Assembly (NCBI GenBank): GCA_039811865.1
Contig: JBDHZK010000069.1
Span: 1-13,557 of the forward strand
Source of the DNA: JBDHZK01 sp039811865
GTDB taxonomy: Bacteria > Actinomycetota > Actinomycetes > Propionibacteriales > Propionibacteriaceae
Length of the DNA: 13,557 nt
Direction: 5' to 3'
A model generated the notes under the pieces. That model did no database searches. It saw only the letters and a program-made list of their open reading frames with translations, and was not told the DNA's origin. This document shows positions 1 through 5,638 of this stretch, in pieces (the first letter of the stretch is position 1; the number at the start of each line of letters is the position of its first letter). The position numbers and the translations under genes are program-made.

Positions 1-238
1 CCTCGGAGGCCCGCAGGTCGGCAGCGATGTCCGGCGCCGCGACGGTGATGATCGTGACGTCGAGCAGATCCATGAAGGACGCGAACAAGACGACGAGCAG
101 GGCTCCGGTCGCCGCACGACCGGCAAGCCGCGCGGACGCGGCGCTGGGTGTGGCCGGGACGGGCGCGGCAGGGACGGGTGTGGCCGGGACGGGTGGGGTT
201 GGGACGGGTGGGGTTGGGATCGGTGTCGATGAGGTCAT
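1..238 (-). CDS. MFS transporter, DHA2/EmrB-QacA-like, N-terminal part (cut by window edge)
   Basis: This is the first 79 codons of a gene that runs off the left edge. The ATG at 238 opens a frame with a short Pro-rich cytoplasmic N-terminus (about residues 6-31) and then the first membrane helix (GALLVVLFASFMDLLDVTII). The signature FASFMDLLDVTIITVAAPDI is the conserved helix-1 motif of 14-TM DHA2 drug:proton antiporters, whose usual form is F-M-x-L-L-D-x-T-I-V-x-V-A-x-P-x-I. The family exports drugs or other small molecules with the proton gradient; the substrate cannot be told from this fragment. The Pro-rich tail comes from five 15-bp tandem repeats, which is unusual for the family. The gene is divergent from a WYL regulator 61 bp away, a common arrangement in which the regulator controls the pump. 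No clear ribosome binding site precedes the ATG, so the start is moderately sure. Confidence 0.8.
   Translation of the reverse strand, partial: MTSSTPIPTPPVPTPPVPATPVPAAPVPATPSAASARLAGRAATGALLVVLFASFMDLLDVTIITVAAPDIAADLRASE
146..220 (-). repeat. five 15-bp tandem repeats encoding a Pro-rich pentapeptide
   Basis: On the plus strand five consecutive 15-mers start at 146, 161, 176, 191 and 206. The consensus is GGGTG-(T/G)GG(C/T)(C/T)-GGGAC. Units 1 and 3 are identical, and units 4 and 5 differ only in the last base. They lie in frame in the MFS transporter N-terminus and encode (V/I)P(T/A)(P/T/A)P five times. The unit is a multiple of three, so gain or loss of copies changes tail length but not frame. 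Confidence 0.9.
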
Positions 239-257
239 GAGCCTACGGTGTCTTCGG

Positions 258-280
258 TAGCGGACTTCGAGTGACCGCTA
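258..280. promoter_or_regulatory. candidate operator of the WYL regulator
   Basis: TAGCGG (258-263) and CCGCTA (275-280) are a perfect 6-bp inverted repeat with an 11-bp spacer. The spacer is itself partly symmetric (ACT-TCG-AGT). It lies between the divergent transporter and regulator genes, 20 bp before the regulator start. This is where an autoregulatory, pump-controlling operator would sit. No binding data support it. Confidence 0.4.
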
Positions 281-299
281 TTGCTGCCAGGGTGGGATC

Positions 300-1307
300 G
301 TGGCCGACACATCGCAGCGAATCCTGCGGCTGCTTTCCCTGCTCAGCGCCCGCCTGGAGTGGTCCGGGCTGGAGCTCGCCGAGCGGCTGGAAGTCTCTTC
401 GCGCACCTTGCGTCGAGACGTGCAGAGCCTGCGAGTCCTCGGCTACCCGGTCCACGCGGTCAAGGGCCCGCACGGCGGCTACCGCCTCGGCGCCGGTGGC
501 AAGCTCCCGCCGCTGGTGCTCGATGACGATCAGGCCATCGCGATTGCCCTGGCCCTGCAGACCGCTCCGGCGACCGTCACCGGCATCGATGATGCGGTGG
601 CTCGAGCGCTGACCACCCTGCGGCGAGTGATGCCCGCTCGGCTTCGCGCCGCCAGCGATGCGTTCGCGGTGACCAGCCTGCGCAACTACTGGGAGTTCTC
701 CGCGCCGCCCGTAGACGTGACGACCCTGCAAAGCGTCGGTTCGGCGATCCGCACCAGCCGCAGTTTGCGTTTTGACTACGCCGATCCCGAGGGACGCCTG
801 CCCGTTCCGGGCGCGGCCGGCTTCCACCCGCCAAAGGAGGTCGAACCGCATCAGCTCGTGGTTTGGGCCGGCCGCTGGTATCTCGTTTCCAAGGACCGCC
901 CACAACAGACCTGGGCGACCTACCGGGTCGACCGGATCCGTCCGAAATCCGCGCTCGGCGCCGCGTTCACGCCGACCCCGCTCACCGTGGCCGACATCAA
1001 CCGGCTCGTCGTCCAAAACCCGGATCGGGGCGACACCCCCGGCCAATGGCCGTGCGTCGGCAGCGCGACCGTGGACCTGCCCGCCGATGTGGTCGCCCGC
1101 TGGGCACCGGGTGGATCGGTCGTCACCCCCGTCGACGCCGAACACTGCCGCCTCACCATCGGGGCCTGGTCATGGGCGGGCGTCGCCGGCCTGTTCATCA
1201 CCTTCGACAGCGACCTGGCCGACGTCACTCCAACCGCTCTTACCGACGCCTTCCAGACCATTCGACGAAGACTTCGAATCCGGCGGCGGGTCAACCGATC
1301 GACGTGA
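300..1307 (+). CDS. WYL-domain transcriptional regulator (HTH + WYL)
   Basis: This 335-residue protein has the standard three-part build of actinobacterial WYL regulators. An N-terminal DeoR-like winged helix (about residues 5-55) carries LSARLEWSGLELAERLEVSS and the recognition helix SRTLRRDVQSLRVLGYPV, followed by the wing GPHGGYRL. The WYL ligand-binding domain (about 130-215) includes the diagnostic GRWYLVSKD and the YRVDRI strand. A C-terminal WCX-like part (about 240-325) completes it. The GTG at 300 is chosen because the HTH begins right after it and AGGGTGGG lies just upstream. WYL domains are thought to bind nucleotides or other small ligands. Location suggests control of the divergent MFS gene; the effector is unknown. 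It is unlikely to regulate the convergent ribosomal operon. Confidence 0.9.
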   Translation: MADTSQRILRLLSLLSARLEWSGLELAERLEVSSRTLRRDVQSLRVLGYPVHAVKGPHGGYRLGAGGKLPPLVLDDDQAIAIALALQTAPATVTGIDDAVARALTTLRRVMPARLRAASDAFAVTSLRNYWEFSAPPVDVTTLQSVGSAIRTSRSLRFDYADPEGRLPVPGAAGFHPPKEVEPHQLVVWAGRWYLVSKDRPQQTWATYRVDRIRPKSALGAAFTPTPLTVADINRLVVQNPDRGDTPGQWPCVGSATVDLPADVVARWAPGGSVVTPVDAEHCRLTIGAWSWAGVAGLFITFDSDLADVTPTALTDAFQTIRRRLRIRRRVNRST

Positions 1308-1337
1308 CGCGCCGGCCGTCCCGGGACGCCGGCCGCG
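1308..1337 (+). terminator. GC-rich hairpin after the WYL gene
   Basis: A near-palindrome starts directly after the TGA of the regulator: CGCGCCGGCCGTCCC (1308-1322) against GGGACGCCGGCCGCG (1323-1337). It pairs over most of its length with two single-base bulges. There is no U-tract, as is common for actinobacterial terminators. A second perfect 8-bp inverted repeat, CCACCGTG (1345-1352) with CACGGTGG (1367-1374), follows. Confidence 0.4.
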
Positions 1338-1450
1338 AGCAGCCCCACCGTGTTGCCGGCGCCCATCACGGTGGCCGCCCCAGGCGAGGCTGTGCCGGGC
1401 AGGCTCGACCCGGCCAGCCGCCGACGGCCCACGGCCCACGGCGCATGCGA

Positions 1451-1485
1451 AAGCCGGGGCAACGAACGAATCGCTGCCCCGGCTT
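1451..1485 (-). terminator. intrinsic terminator of the infA-rplQ operon
   Basis: AAGCCGGGGCA (1451-1461) pairs perfectly with TGCCCCGGCTT (1475-1485), leaving a 13-nt loop. The 11-bp stem lies 15 nt beyond the rplQ stop, and on the minus strand it is followed by only a short T run. It closes the ribosomal operon, which is convergent with the WYL gene. Confidence 0.75.
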
Positions 1486-1500
1486 CGCGGGCGCTGGACG

Positions 1501-2244
1501 TCAGCTCTTGGCGTCGTCCTGCGCTGCCGCTTCCTGAGCGTCGGTTGCATCGTCGGCGTCGTTGGCCGGCTCGTCGTCGCGTGCATGAGCGTTGACGAAC
1601 CCGGCCTTCTCGGCGGCATCGGCAGAGTCGAACCACACTTCGGCGACCGTCCGGTCGTACCAGGGGGAAGTGGGCTCGTGGAACTTCATCGAGTTCTCGT
1701 TGCCCTTGATGTCGAAACCCTCCGGCGGGTTCTCCCCGACGTAGGACCCCGCGCCGTACTTCGACTCCTCGGCCTCGGCGACCGGCTCGGCCTTGGCGGC
1801 TGCCTTCTTCGTCGGCTTGGCGGCGGCCTTGGGAGCCTTCTTCGCCGCGGCGGCCGGCTTCTCCTTGCGCTTGCGCGACTCCTCCACCGTCTCGGTGACG
1901 ATCTCGATCACGGCCATCGGCGCGTTGTCACCCTTGCGGTTGCCGACCTTCGTGATGCGGGTGTACCCGCCCTCACGCTCGGACAGCTTCGGCGCGATCT
2001 CGGCGAACAGGACGTGCACCACGCCCGCATCGGTGATCGTGCGCAGCACCTGACGACGGTTCGCCAGGTCGCCCTTCTTCGCCTTGGTGATCAGCGACTC
2101 GGCCAGCGGCTGGACGCGCTTGGCCTTGGTCTGCGTGGTCGTGATCCGGCCATGCTCGAACAGCTGGCTGGCCAGGTTGGCCAGCATGAGCCGCTCGTGG
2201 GTCGGGCTGGCGCCCAGGCGCGGACCCTTGGTTGGTGTAGGCAT
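1501..2244 (-). CDS. rplQ: 50S ribosomal protein bL17 with C-terminal sunset-like extension
   Basis: Residues 1-120 are the bL17 fold that binds 23S rRNA near the tunnel exit: MPTPTKGPRLGASPTHERLM, then FEHGRITTTQTKAKRVQPLA and GGYTRITKVGNRKGDNAPMA. E. coli bL17 is about 127 residues; this one is 247. The extra part has three pieces: a Lys/Ala/Pro linker (about 124-152), a compact segment (about 163-217) containing SMKFHEPTSPWYDRTVAEVW and AEKAGF, and an acidic Asp/Ala/Glu tail (222-247). The middle segment resembles the small domain called 'sunset' in family databases, here recognised from memory. The extension could contact the ribosome surface, but its role is unknown. A strong AGGAG lies 7 nt before the ATG, and the gap to rpoA is 16 nt. 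It is the last gene of the operon. Confidence 0.95.
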   Translation of the reverse strand: MPTPTKGPRLGASPTHERLMLANLASQLFEHGRITTTQTKAKRVQPLAESLITKAKKGDLANRRQVLRTITDAGVVHVLFAEIAPKLSEREGGYTRITKVGNRKGDNAPMAVIEIVTETVEESRKRKEKPAAAAKKAPKAAAKPTKKAAAKAEPVAEAEESKYGAGSYVGENPPEGFDIKGNENSMKFHEPTSPWYDRTVAEVWFDSADAAEKAGFVNAHARDDEPANDADDATDAQEAAAQDDAKS

Positions 2245-2260
2245 CGGATATCTCCTGCGA

Positions 2261-3283
2261 TCAGAACTGCTCGGTCTCGGCGAAGTCGTTCAAGTCATCG
2301 GCGTCGCCGTCGTAACGGCCGATGGCGGACAGGGGGTCGAATCCCGGCGCGCTGTCCTTCAGCGCCAGCCCCATCTCCGCCAGCTTCTGCTTGACCTCGT
2401 CGATCGACTTGGAACCGAAGTTGCGGATATCGAGCAGATCCTGCTCCGAGCGGCTGACCAGCTCGCTCACGGTGTGAATGCCCTCGCGCTTGAGGCAGTT
2501 GTAGGACCGCACCGTCAGGTTCAGATCCTCAACCGGCAAGGCGAGGTCGGCCGCCAGCTGCTCGTCCACCGGCGACGGGCCGATCTCGATGCCCTCGGCG
2601 TCCACGTTCAACTCGCGGGCCAGGCCGAACAACTCGACCAGCGTCTTGCCGGCGGACGCCACCGCGTCGCGGGGACGGATGGCGGGCTTGGTCTCGACGT
2701 CGACGATGAGCTTGTCGAAGTCGGTGCGCTGCTCGACTCGGGTCGCCTCCACCTTGTAGGTGACCTTGAGCACCGGAGAGTAGATCGAGTCGACCGGGAT
2801 CCGGCCGATCTCGGCGTCGGCGTTCTTGTTCTGCACGCTGGAGACGTAACCGCGGCCGCGTTCCACGACCAACTCCATCTCGAGCTTGCCGTCGGAGTTC
2901 AGCGTGGCGATGTGCAGGTCGGGGTTGTGGATCTCGACCCCGGCCGGCGGGGCGATGTCACCGGCGGTGACGGCACCCGGGCCGCCCTTGCGGACGTACA
3001 TCACGACGGGCTCGTCCTCTTCGGAGGACAAGACCAGGCCCTTCAGGTTGAGGATGATCTCGGTGACGTCCTCGACGACGCCGGGCAGCGTGGAGAACTC
3101 GTGCTGGTTGCCCTCGACCTTGATGCTGGTGACGGCCGCGCCCGGAATGGACGACAGCAGCGTGCGGCGCAGCGAGTTGCCGAGGGTGTAGCCGAACCCG
3201 GGCTCCAGCGGCTCGATGACGAACCGGCTGCGGAACTCGTCGAGCGGCTCCTCGGTCAAGGACGGGCGCTGTGCGATGAGCAT
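2261..3283 (-). CDS. rpoA: DNA-directed RNA polymerase alpha subunit
   Basis: The 340-residue alpha subunit scaffolds RNA polymerase assembly, and its C-terminal domain contacts UP elements and activators. The N-terminal domain (about 1-230) shows RFVIEPLEPGFGYTLGNSLR and RTLLSSIPGAAVTSIKVEG, the core dimerisation region. The C-terminal helix-hairpin-helix domain (about 245-310) shows LTVRSYNCLKREGIHTVSEL and DIRNFGSKSIDEVKQKLAEM. A GTG 21 bp upstream would give seven more residues, but GGAAGGA lies inside that stretch as the ribosome binding site. The start MLIAQRPSL is also the usual actinobacterial one, so the ATG at 3283 is preferred. rpoA sits between rpsD and rplQ as in most bacteria. 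The 124-nt gap to rpsD contains two GC hairpins. Confidence 0.98.
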   Translation of the reverse strand: MLIAQRPSLTEEPLDEFRSRFVIEPLEPGFGYTLGNSLRRTLLSSIPGAAVTSIKVEGNQHEFSTLPGVVEDVTEIILNLKGLVLSSEEDEPVVMYVRKGGPGAVTAGDIAPPAGVEIHNPDLHIATLNSDGKLEMELVVERGRGYVSSVQNKNADAEIGRIPVDSIYSPVLKVTYKVEATRVEQRTDFDKLIVDVETKPAIRPRDAVASAGKTLVELFGLARELNVDAEGIEIGPSPVDEQLAADLALPVEDLNLTVRSYNCLKREGIHTVSELVSRSEQDLLDIRNFGSKSIDEVKQKLAEMGLALKDSAPGFDPLSAIGRYDGDADDLNDFAETEQF

Positions 3284-3332
3284 GTGGTGTTGATTCCTTC
3301 CCACCGCCCGCTATTTGACGGTGTGAGTTGAC

Positions 3333-3351
3333 GCCCGGGACGTCCCCGGGC
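3333..3351 (-). other. hairpin in the rpsD-rpoA gap
   Basis: GCCCGGG (3333-3339) and CCCGGGC (3345-3351) form a 7-bp stem with a 5-nt loop, about 50 nt before the rpoA start. No T-run follows on the minus strand. It could be an mRNA processing or stability element; function is not shown. Confidence 0.4.
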
Positions 3352-3372
3352 AGGCGGGTGGTCCAAGCGGAG

Positions 3373-3402
3373 CGACCGCCCGGGCGACAACCCGGGCGGT
3401 CG
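3373..3402 (-). other. 12-bp hairpin just after rpsD, attenuator-like
   Basis: CGACCGCCCGGG (3373-3384) pairs perfectly with CCCGGGCGGTCG (3391-3402) around a 6-nt loop, 5 nt beyond the rpsD stop. The stem is as strong as the terminator after rplQ but has no T-run. It may partly terminate or stabilise the transcript between the ribosomal genes and rpoA. Confidence 0.5.
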
Positions 3403-3407
3403 ATTGC

Positions 3408-4013
3408 TCACTTGGAGTAGAGCTCGACGATCAGCTGCTCGGCGACGTCGATCGTGATCTGCTCACGTGTCGGCAGCTGGTGGACGAGGATGCGCATCTT
3501 GTTCGGCCGGACGGTCAGCCAACCTGGGACGACGCGCTCGCCGTGGGTCTCGCGGGCCACGACCAGCGGGTGCAGGTTGAGCGACTTGGGCCGCACGTCG
3601 ATGACGTCGTAGGGCGCGACGCGGTAGGACGGCACGTTCACCTTCTGGCCGTTGACCAGGAAGTGTCCGTGGACGACCAACTGCCGGGCCTGGCGCCGCG
3701 TGGACGCGAAGCCGGCGCGGTAAACCACGTTGTCGAGACGGGACTCCAGGATGGCAAGCAGGTTGTCACCCGTCTTGCCCTGCATCCGGGTCGCCTCTTC
3801 GTAGTAGCGACGGAACTGCTTTTCGAGCACGCCGTAGGCGTAGCGAGCCTTCTGCTTCTCCTTGAGCTGCAGCAGGTACTCGGAGTCCTTGGTGCGGCCC
3901 CGCCCGTGGACGCCGGGGGGGTAGGGACGACGCTCGAAAGCCTTGTCGTTGCCGACGAGGTCCGTGCCGAGACGACGGGACTTCTTCGAGATGGGTCCGG
4001 TGTAGCGAGCCAT
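3408..4013 (-). CDS. rpsD: 30S ribosomal protein uS4
   Basis: uS4 is a primary 16S rRNA-binding protein that nucleates 30S body assembly and in E. coli represses the alpha operon. The 201-residue length is normal. MARYTGPISKKSRRLGTDLV is followed by ERRPYPPGVHGRGR, the globular part with EKQFRRYYEEA, and an S4 RNA-binding domain (about 91-155) with LESRLDNVVYRAGFASTRRQ and HGHFLVNGQKV. The N-terminus has no cysteines, so this is the zinc-free form. GGAAGGA lies 7 nt before the ATG, and 17 nt separate it from rpsK. Confidence 0.98.
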   Translation of the reverse strand: MARYTGPISKKSRRLGTDLVGNDKAFERRPYPPGVHGRGRTKDSEYLLQLKEKQKARYAYGVLEKQFRRYYEEATRMQGKTGDNLLAILESRLDNVVYRAGFASTRRQARQLVVHGHFLVNGQKVNVPSYRVAPYDVIDVRPKSLNLHPLVVARETHGERVVPGWLTVRPNKMRILVHQLPTREQITIDVAEQLIVELYSK

Positions 4014-4030
4014 GATCTAGTCCTTCCTGC

Positions 4031-4444
4031 TCAGACGCGCCGGCGCTTGGGCGGACGGCAGCCGTTGTGCGGCACGGGGGTGACGTCGGAGATGGCCCCG
4101 ACCTCGAGCCCGATCGCACCGAGCGACCGAATGGCGGTCTCGCGGCCCGAGCCCGGGCCCTTGACGAACACGTCGACCCGCTTCATGCCGTGCTCCATGG
4201 CGCGACGTCCGGCGGCCTCGGCCGCCATCTGGGCGGCGTACGGGGTCGACTTGCGGGAGCCCTTGAAGCCGACTGTGCCGGCCGACGCCCACGCGATCAC
4301 AGCGCCCGTGGGATCGGTGATCGCAATGATCGTGTTGTTGAACGTGCTTTTGATGTGCGCCTGACCGGCGACGACGTTCTTCTTTTCCTTGCGCCGCACC
4401 TTGGACTTGGCGGCGTTCTTTTGTTGACGGCCTGCGGTAGCCAT
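4031..4444 (-). CDS. rpsK: 30S ribosomal protein uS11
   Basis: uS11 sits on the 30S platform near the mRNA exit. The 137-residue sequence has a basic N-terminal tail (KVRRKEKKNV) and the conserved core AHIKSTFNNTIIAITDPTG, WASAGTVGFKGSRKSTPYAA and VKGPGSGRETAIRSL. It ends in the family's hallmark TPVPHNGCRPPKRRRV. An AGGAG lies 13 nt before the ATG, slightly far but usable. It is preceded by rpsM with a 28-nt gap. Confidence 0.98.
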   Translation of the reverse strand: MATAGRQQKNAAKSKVRRKEKKNVVAGQAHIKSTFNNTIIAITDPTGAVIAWASAGTVGFKGSRKSTPYAAQMAAEAAGRRAMEHGMKRVDVFVKGPGSGRETAIRSLGAIGLEVGAISDVTPVPHNGCRPPKRRRV

Positions 4445-4472
4445 AAGTCTGGGTTATCTCCTGGAGTCGTTC

Positions 4473-4847
4473 TCAGCGCTTCTTCTTCTTGCCCGCGACG
4501 GCCTTCTTGCGGCCCTTACGCGTGCGGGCGTTCGTCCGGGTGCGCTGACCACGGACGGGCAGGCCGCTGCGGTGCCGCCGGCCCTGATAGCTGCCGATCT
4601 CGATCTTGCGGCGGATGTCCGCCGCGACCGTCCGGCGCAGGTCGCCCTCGACCTCGTAGTTGCCCTCGATGTGATCGCGGAGGGCGACGAGTTGGTCGTC
4701 GGTGAGTTGATGAACGCGGGTGTCGCCACTGATTCCAGTGGCCTCCAGGGTCTGTGCGGCGCGCGTCTTGCCGACGCCGAAAATGTAGGTGAGGGCGACT
4801 TCCAGGCGCTTTTCGCGCGGAAGATCGACCCCGATCAGGCGTGCCAT
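4473..4847 (-). CDS. rpsM: 30S ribosomal protein uS13
   Basis: uS13 lies in the 30S head and forms inter-subunit bridges and P-site tRNA contacts. The sequence MARLIGVDLPREKRLEVALT, YIFGVGKTRAAQTLEATGI and GSYQGRRHRSGLPVRGQRTR is the classical family pattern. The basic tail RTRKGRKKAVAGKKKKR reaches the P site. The length of 124 residues is normal. The start is the only one that keeps the invariant MARLIGVDLP. It is separated from rpmJ by an unusually long 198-nt gap containing several hairpins. Confidence 0.98.
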   Translation of the reverse strand: MARLIGVDLPREKRLEVALTYIFGVGKTRAAQTLEATGISGDTRVHQLTDDQLVALRDHIEGNYEVEGDLRRTVAADIRRKIEIGSYQGRRHRSGLPVRGQRTRTNARTRKGRKKAVAGKKKKR

Positions 4848-4954
4848 CTGGCGGTTACCTTTCCGATTTACCGGCCGTTGGGCCGCGAAGGTGTCTGGCG
4901 TGCCGCGTCCCCTGCCGCCAGGCGGGGGCCCCGGCCTTCGTCCGGGGGTGGTTT

Positions 4955-5027
4955 CGGGGAGGTTCTCCCCGAGGTGCTGGCACGTTGTTCAGTTGGTACC
5001 ACTGCCCGGCTGCGCCGGGAGGTGGTA
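4955..5027 (-). other. hairpin cluster in the rpmJ-rpsM gap
   Basis: The 198 nt between rpmJ and rpsM hold at least two strong stems. CGGGGAG (4955-4961) pairs with CTCCCCG (4965-4971) around a 3-nt loop. TACCAC and CCCGGC (4997-5002, 5005-5010) pair with GCCGGG and GTGGTA (5014-5019, 5022-5027), giving 12 bp with a 2x2 internal loop. No open frame was seen here. Neighbouring gaps in the operon are mostly 16-28 nt, so this may be a leader-like or processing region. Confidence 0.45.
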
Positions 5028-5045
5028 GGTGTTGCGAGCTGGGAC

Positions 5046-5159
5046 TCAGCCCTGCCGCTGCTTGTGCCGCGGGTTCTCGCAGATCACCATCACGCGACGG
5101 TGCCGGCGGATCACCTTGCACTTGTCGCAAATCTTCTTGACGCTCGGCTGAACCTTCAT
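5046..5159 (-). CDS. rpmJ: 50S ribosomal protein bL36, zinc-binding form
   Basis: This 37-residue gene is found by translating the minus strand from the ATG at 5159 to the TGA at 5046. It begins MKVQPSVKKICDKCKVIRRH and ends ENPRHKQRQG. The zinc ribbon ligands are Cys11, Cys14, Cys27 and His32, the C+ form of the family. bL36 stabilises 23S rRNA near the peptidyl-transferase region. AGAAGG lies 7 nt before the ATG. It follows infA with a 79-nt gap containing two small hairpins. Confidence 0.97.
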   Translation of the reverse strand: MKVQPSVKKICDKCKVIRRHRRVMVICENPRHKQRQG

Positions 5160-5180
5160 CGAGCAACCTTCTGACTCATC

Positions 5181-5229
5181 GCCGGGCAAGCGTGCGCCAG
5201 CCCGGCCGGTGGTGGATTTCGTAGCGAAA
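5181..5229 (-). other. two hairpins in the infA-rpmJ gap
   Basis: GCCGGGC (5181-5187) pairs with GCCCGGC (5200-5206) around a 12-nt loop. TTTCG (5217-5221) pairs with CGAAA (5225-5229) around a 3-nt loop. Both lie between infA and rpmJ. They may aid mRNA stability or cleavage; no function is demonstrated. Confidence 0.35.
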
Positions 5230-5238
5230 CGGGTTCGA

Positions 5239-5460
5239 TTACTTGTGCCGGTAGACGATGCGTCCGCGGGTCAGGTCGTAGGGAGACAACTCCACGACGA
5301 CCCGGTCGGCCGGCAGGATGCGGATGTAGTGCTGCCGCATCTTGCCGCTGATGGTGGCCAGGACACGGTGTCCGTTCGCCAGTTCAACGCGGAACATGGC
5401 GTTCGGCAGCGCCTCCACCACGGTGCCCTCGAGTTCGAGTGCTCCCTCTTTCTTTGCCAT
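5239..5460 (-). CDS. infA: translation initiation factor IF-1
   Basis: IF-1 binds the 30S A site and works with IF-2 and IF-3 in initiation. The 73-residue S1-like OB fold reads MAKKEGALELEGTVVEALPN, FRVELANGHRVLATISGKMR, YIRILPADRVVVELSPYDLT and ends GRIVYRHK, a textbook match. A GTG 21 bp upstream would add seven residues, but MAKKEG is the family start, so 5460 is used. There is no clear Shine-Dalgarno sequence. It is the first gene of the operon, about 60 nt after a predicted transcription start. Confidence 0.97.
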   Translation of the reverse strand: MAKKEGALELEGTVVEALPNAMFRVELANGHRVLATISGKMRQHYIRILPADRVVVELSPYDLTRGRIVYRHK

Positions 5461-5526
5461 CACGACCGATCTGTAGACCAAACTGACTGCGCACGTCGAC
5501 CACCCGGCACAGGTGACCGACTGCTC

Positions 5527-5556
5527 ACTCTACGCGACGCCCACCAGAGCGCTCAA
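5527..5556 (-). promoter_or_regulatory. sigma70-type promoter of the infA-rplQ operon
   Basis: On the minus strand TTGAGC (5556-5551) and TAGAGT (5532-5527) are separated by 18 bp. Both fit actinobacterial housekeeping sigma consensus (TTGAC-like, TANNNT). The expected start near 5520 gives a leader of about 60 nt before infA. Confidence 0.65.
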
Positions 5557-5638
5557 ATCGAGAGGCCCGCCAATCCAGCGCGACAAGGACGGGGAACACG
5601 GCCTGGACCCGAAGGGACAAGGAGCTGGGGGCCTTTGG

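Noticed and set aside
772..2394. 540-codon open frame on the plus strand
   Set aside because: It overlaps the WYL gene in another frame and lies opposite rplQ. The translation is Arg/Pro/Ser-rich with no family motifs, a typical high-GC shadow.
2084..3331. 415-codon open frame opposite rpoA and rplQ
   Set aside because: It is antisense to the unmistakable rpoA; the stop-free reading comes from codon bias.
5557..5638. A terminator for modBC
   Set aside because: Only very short or imperfect stems were found between the modBC stop and the infA promoter, so none is listed.
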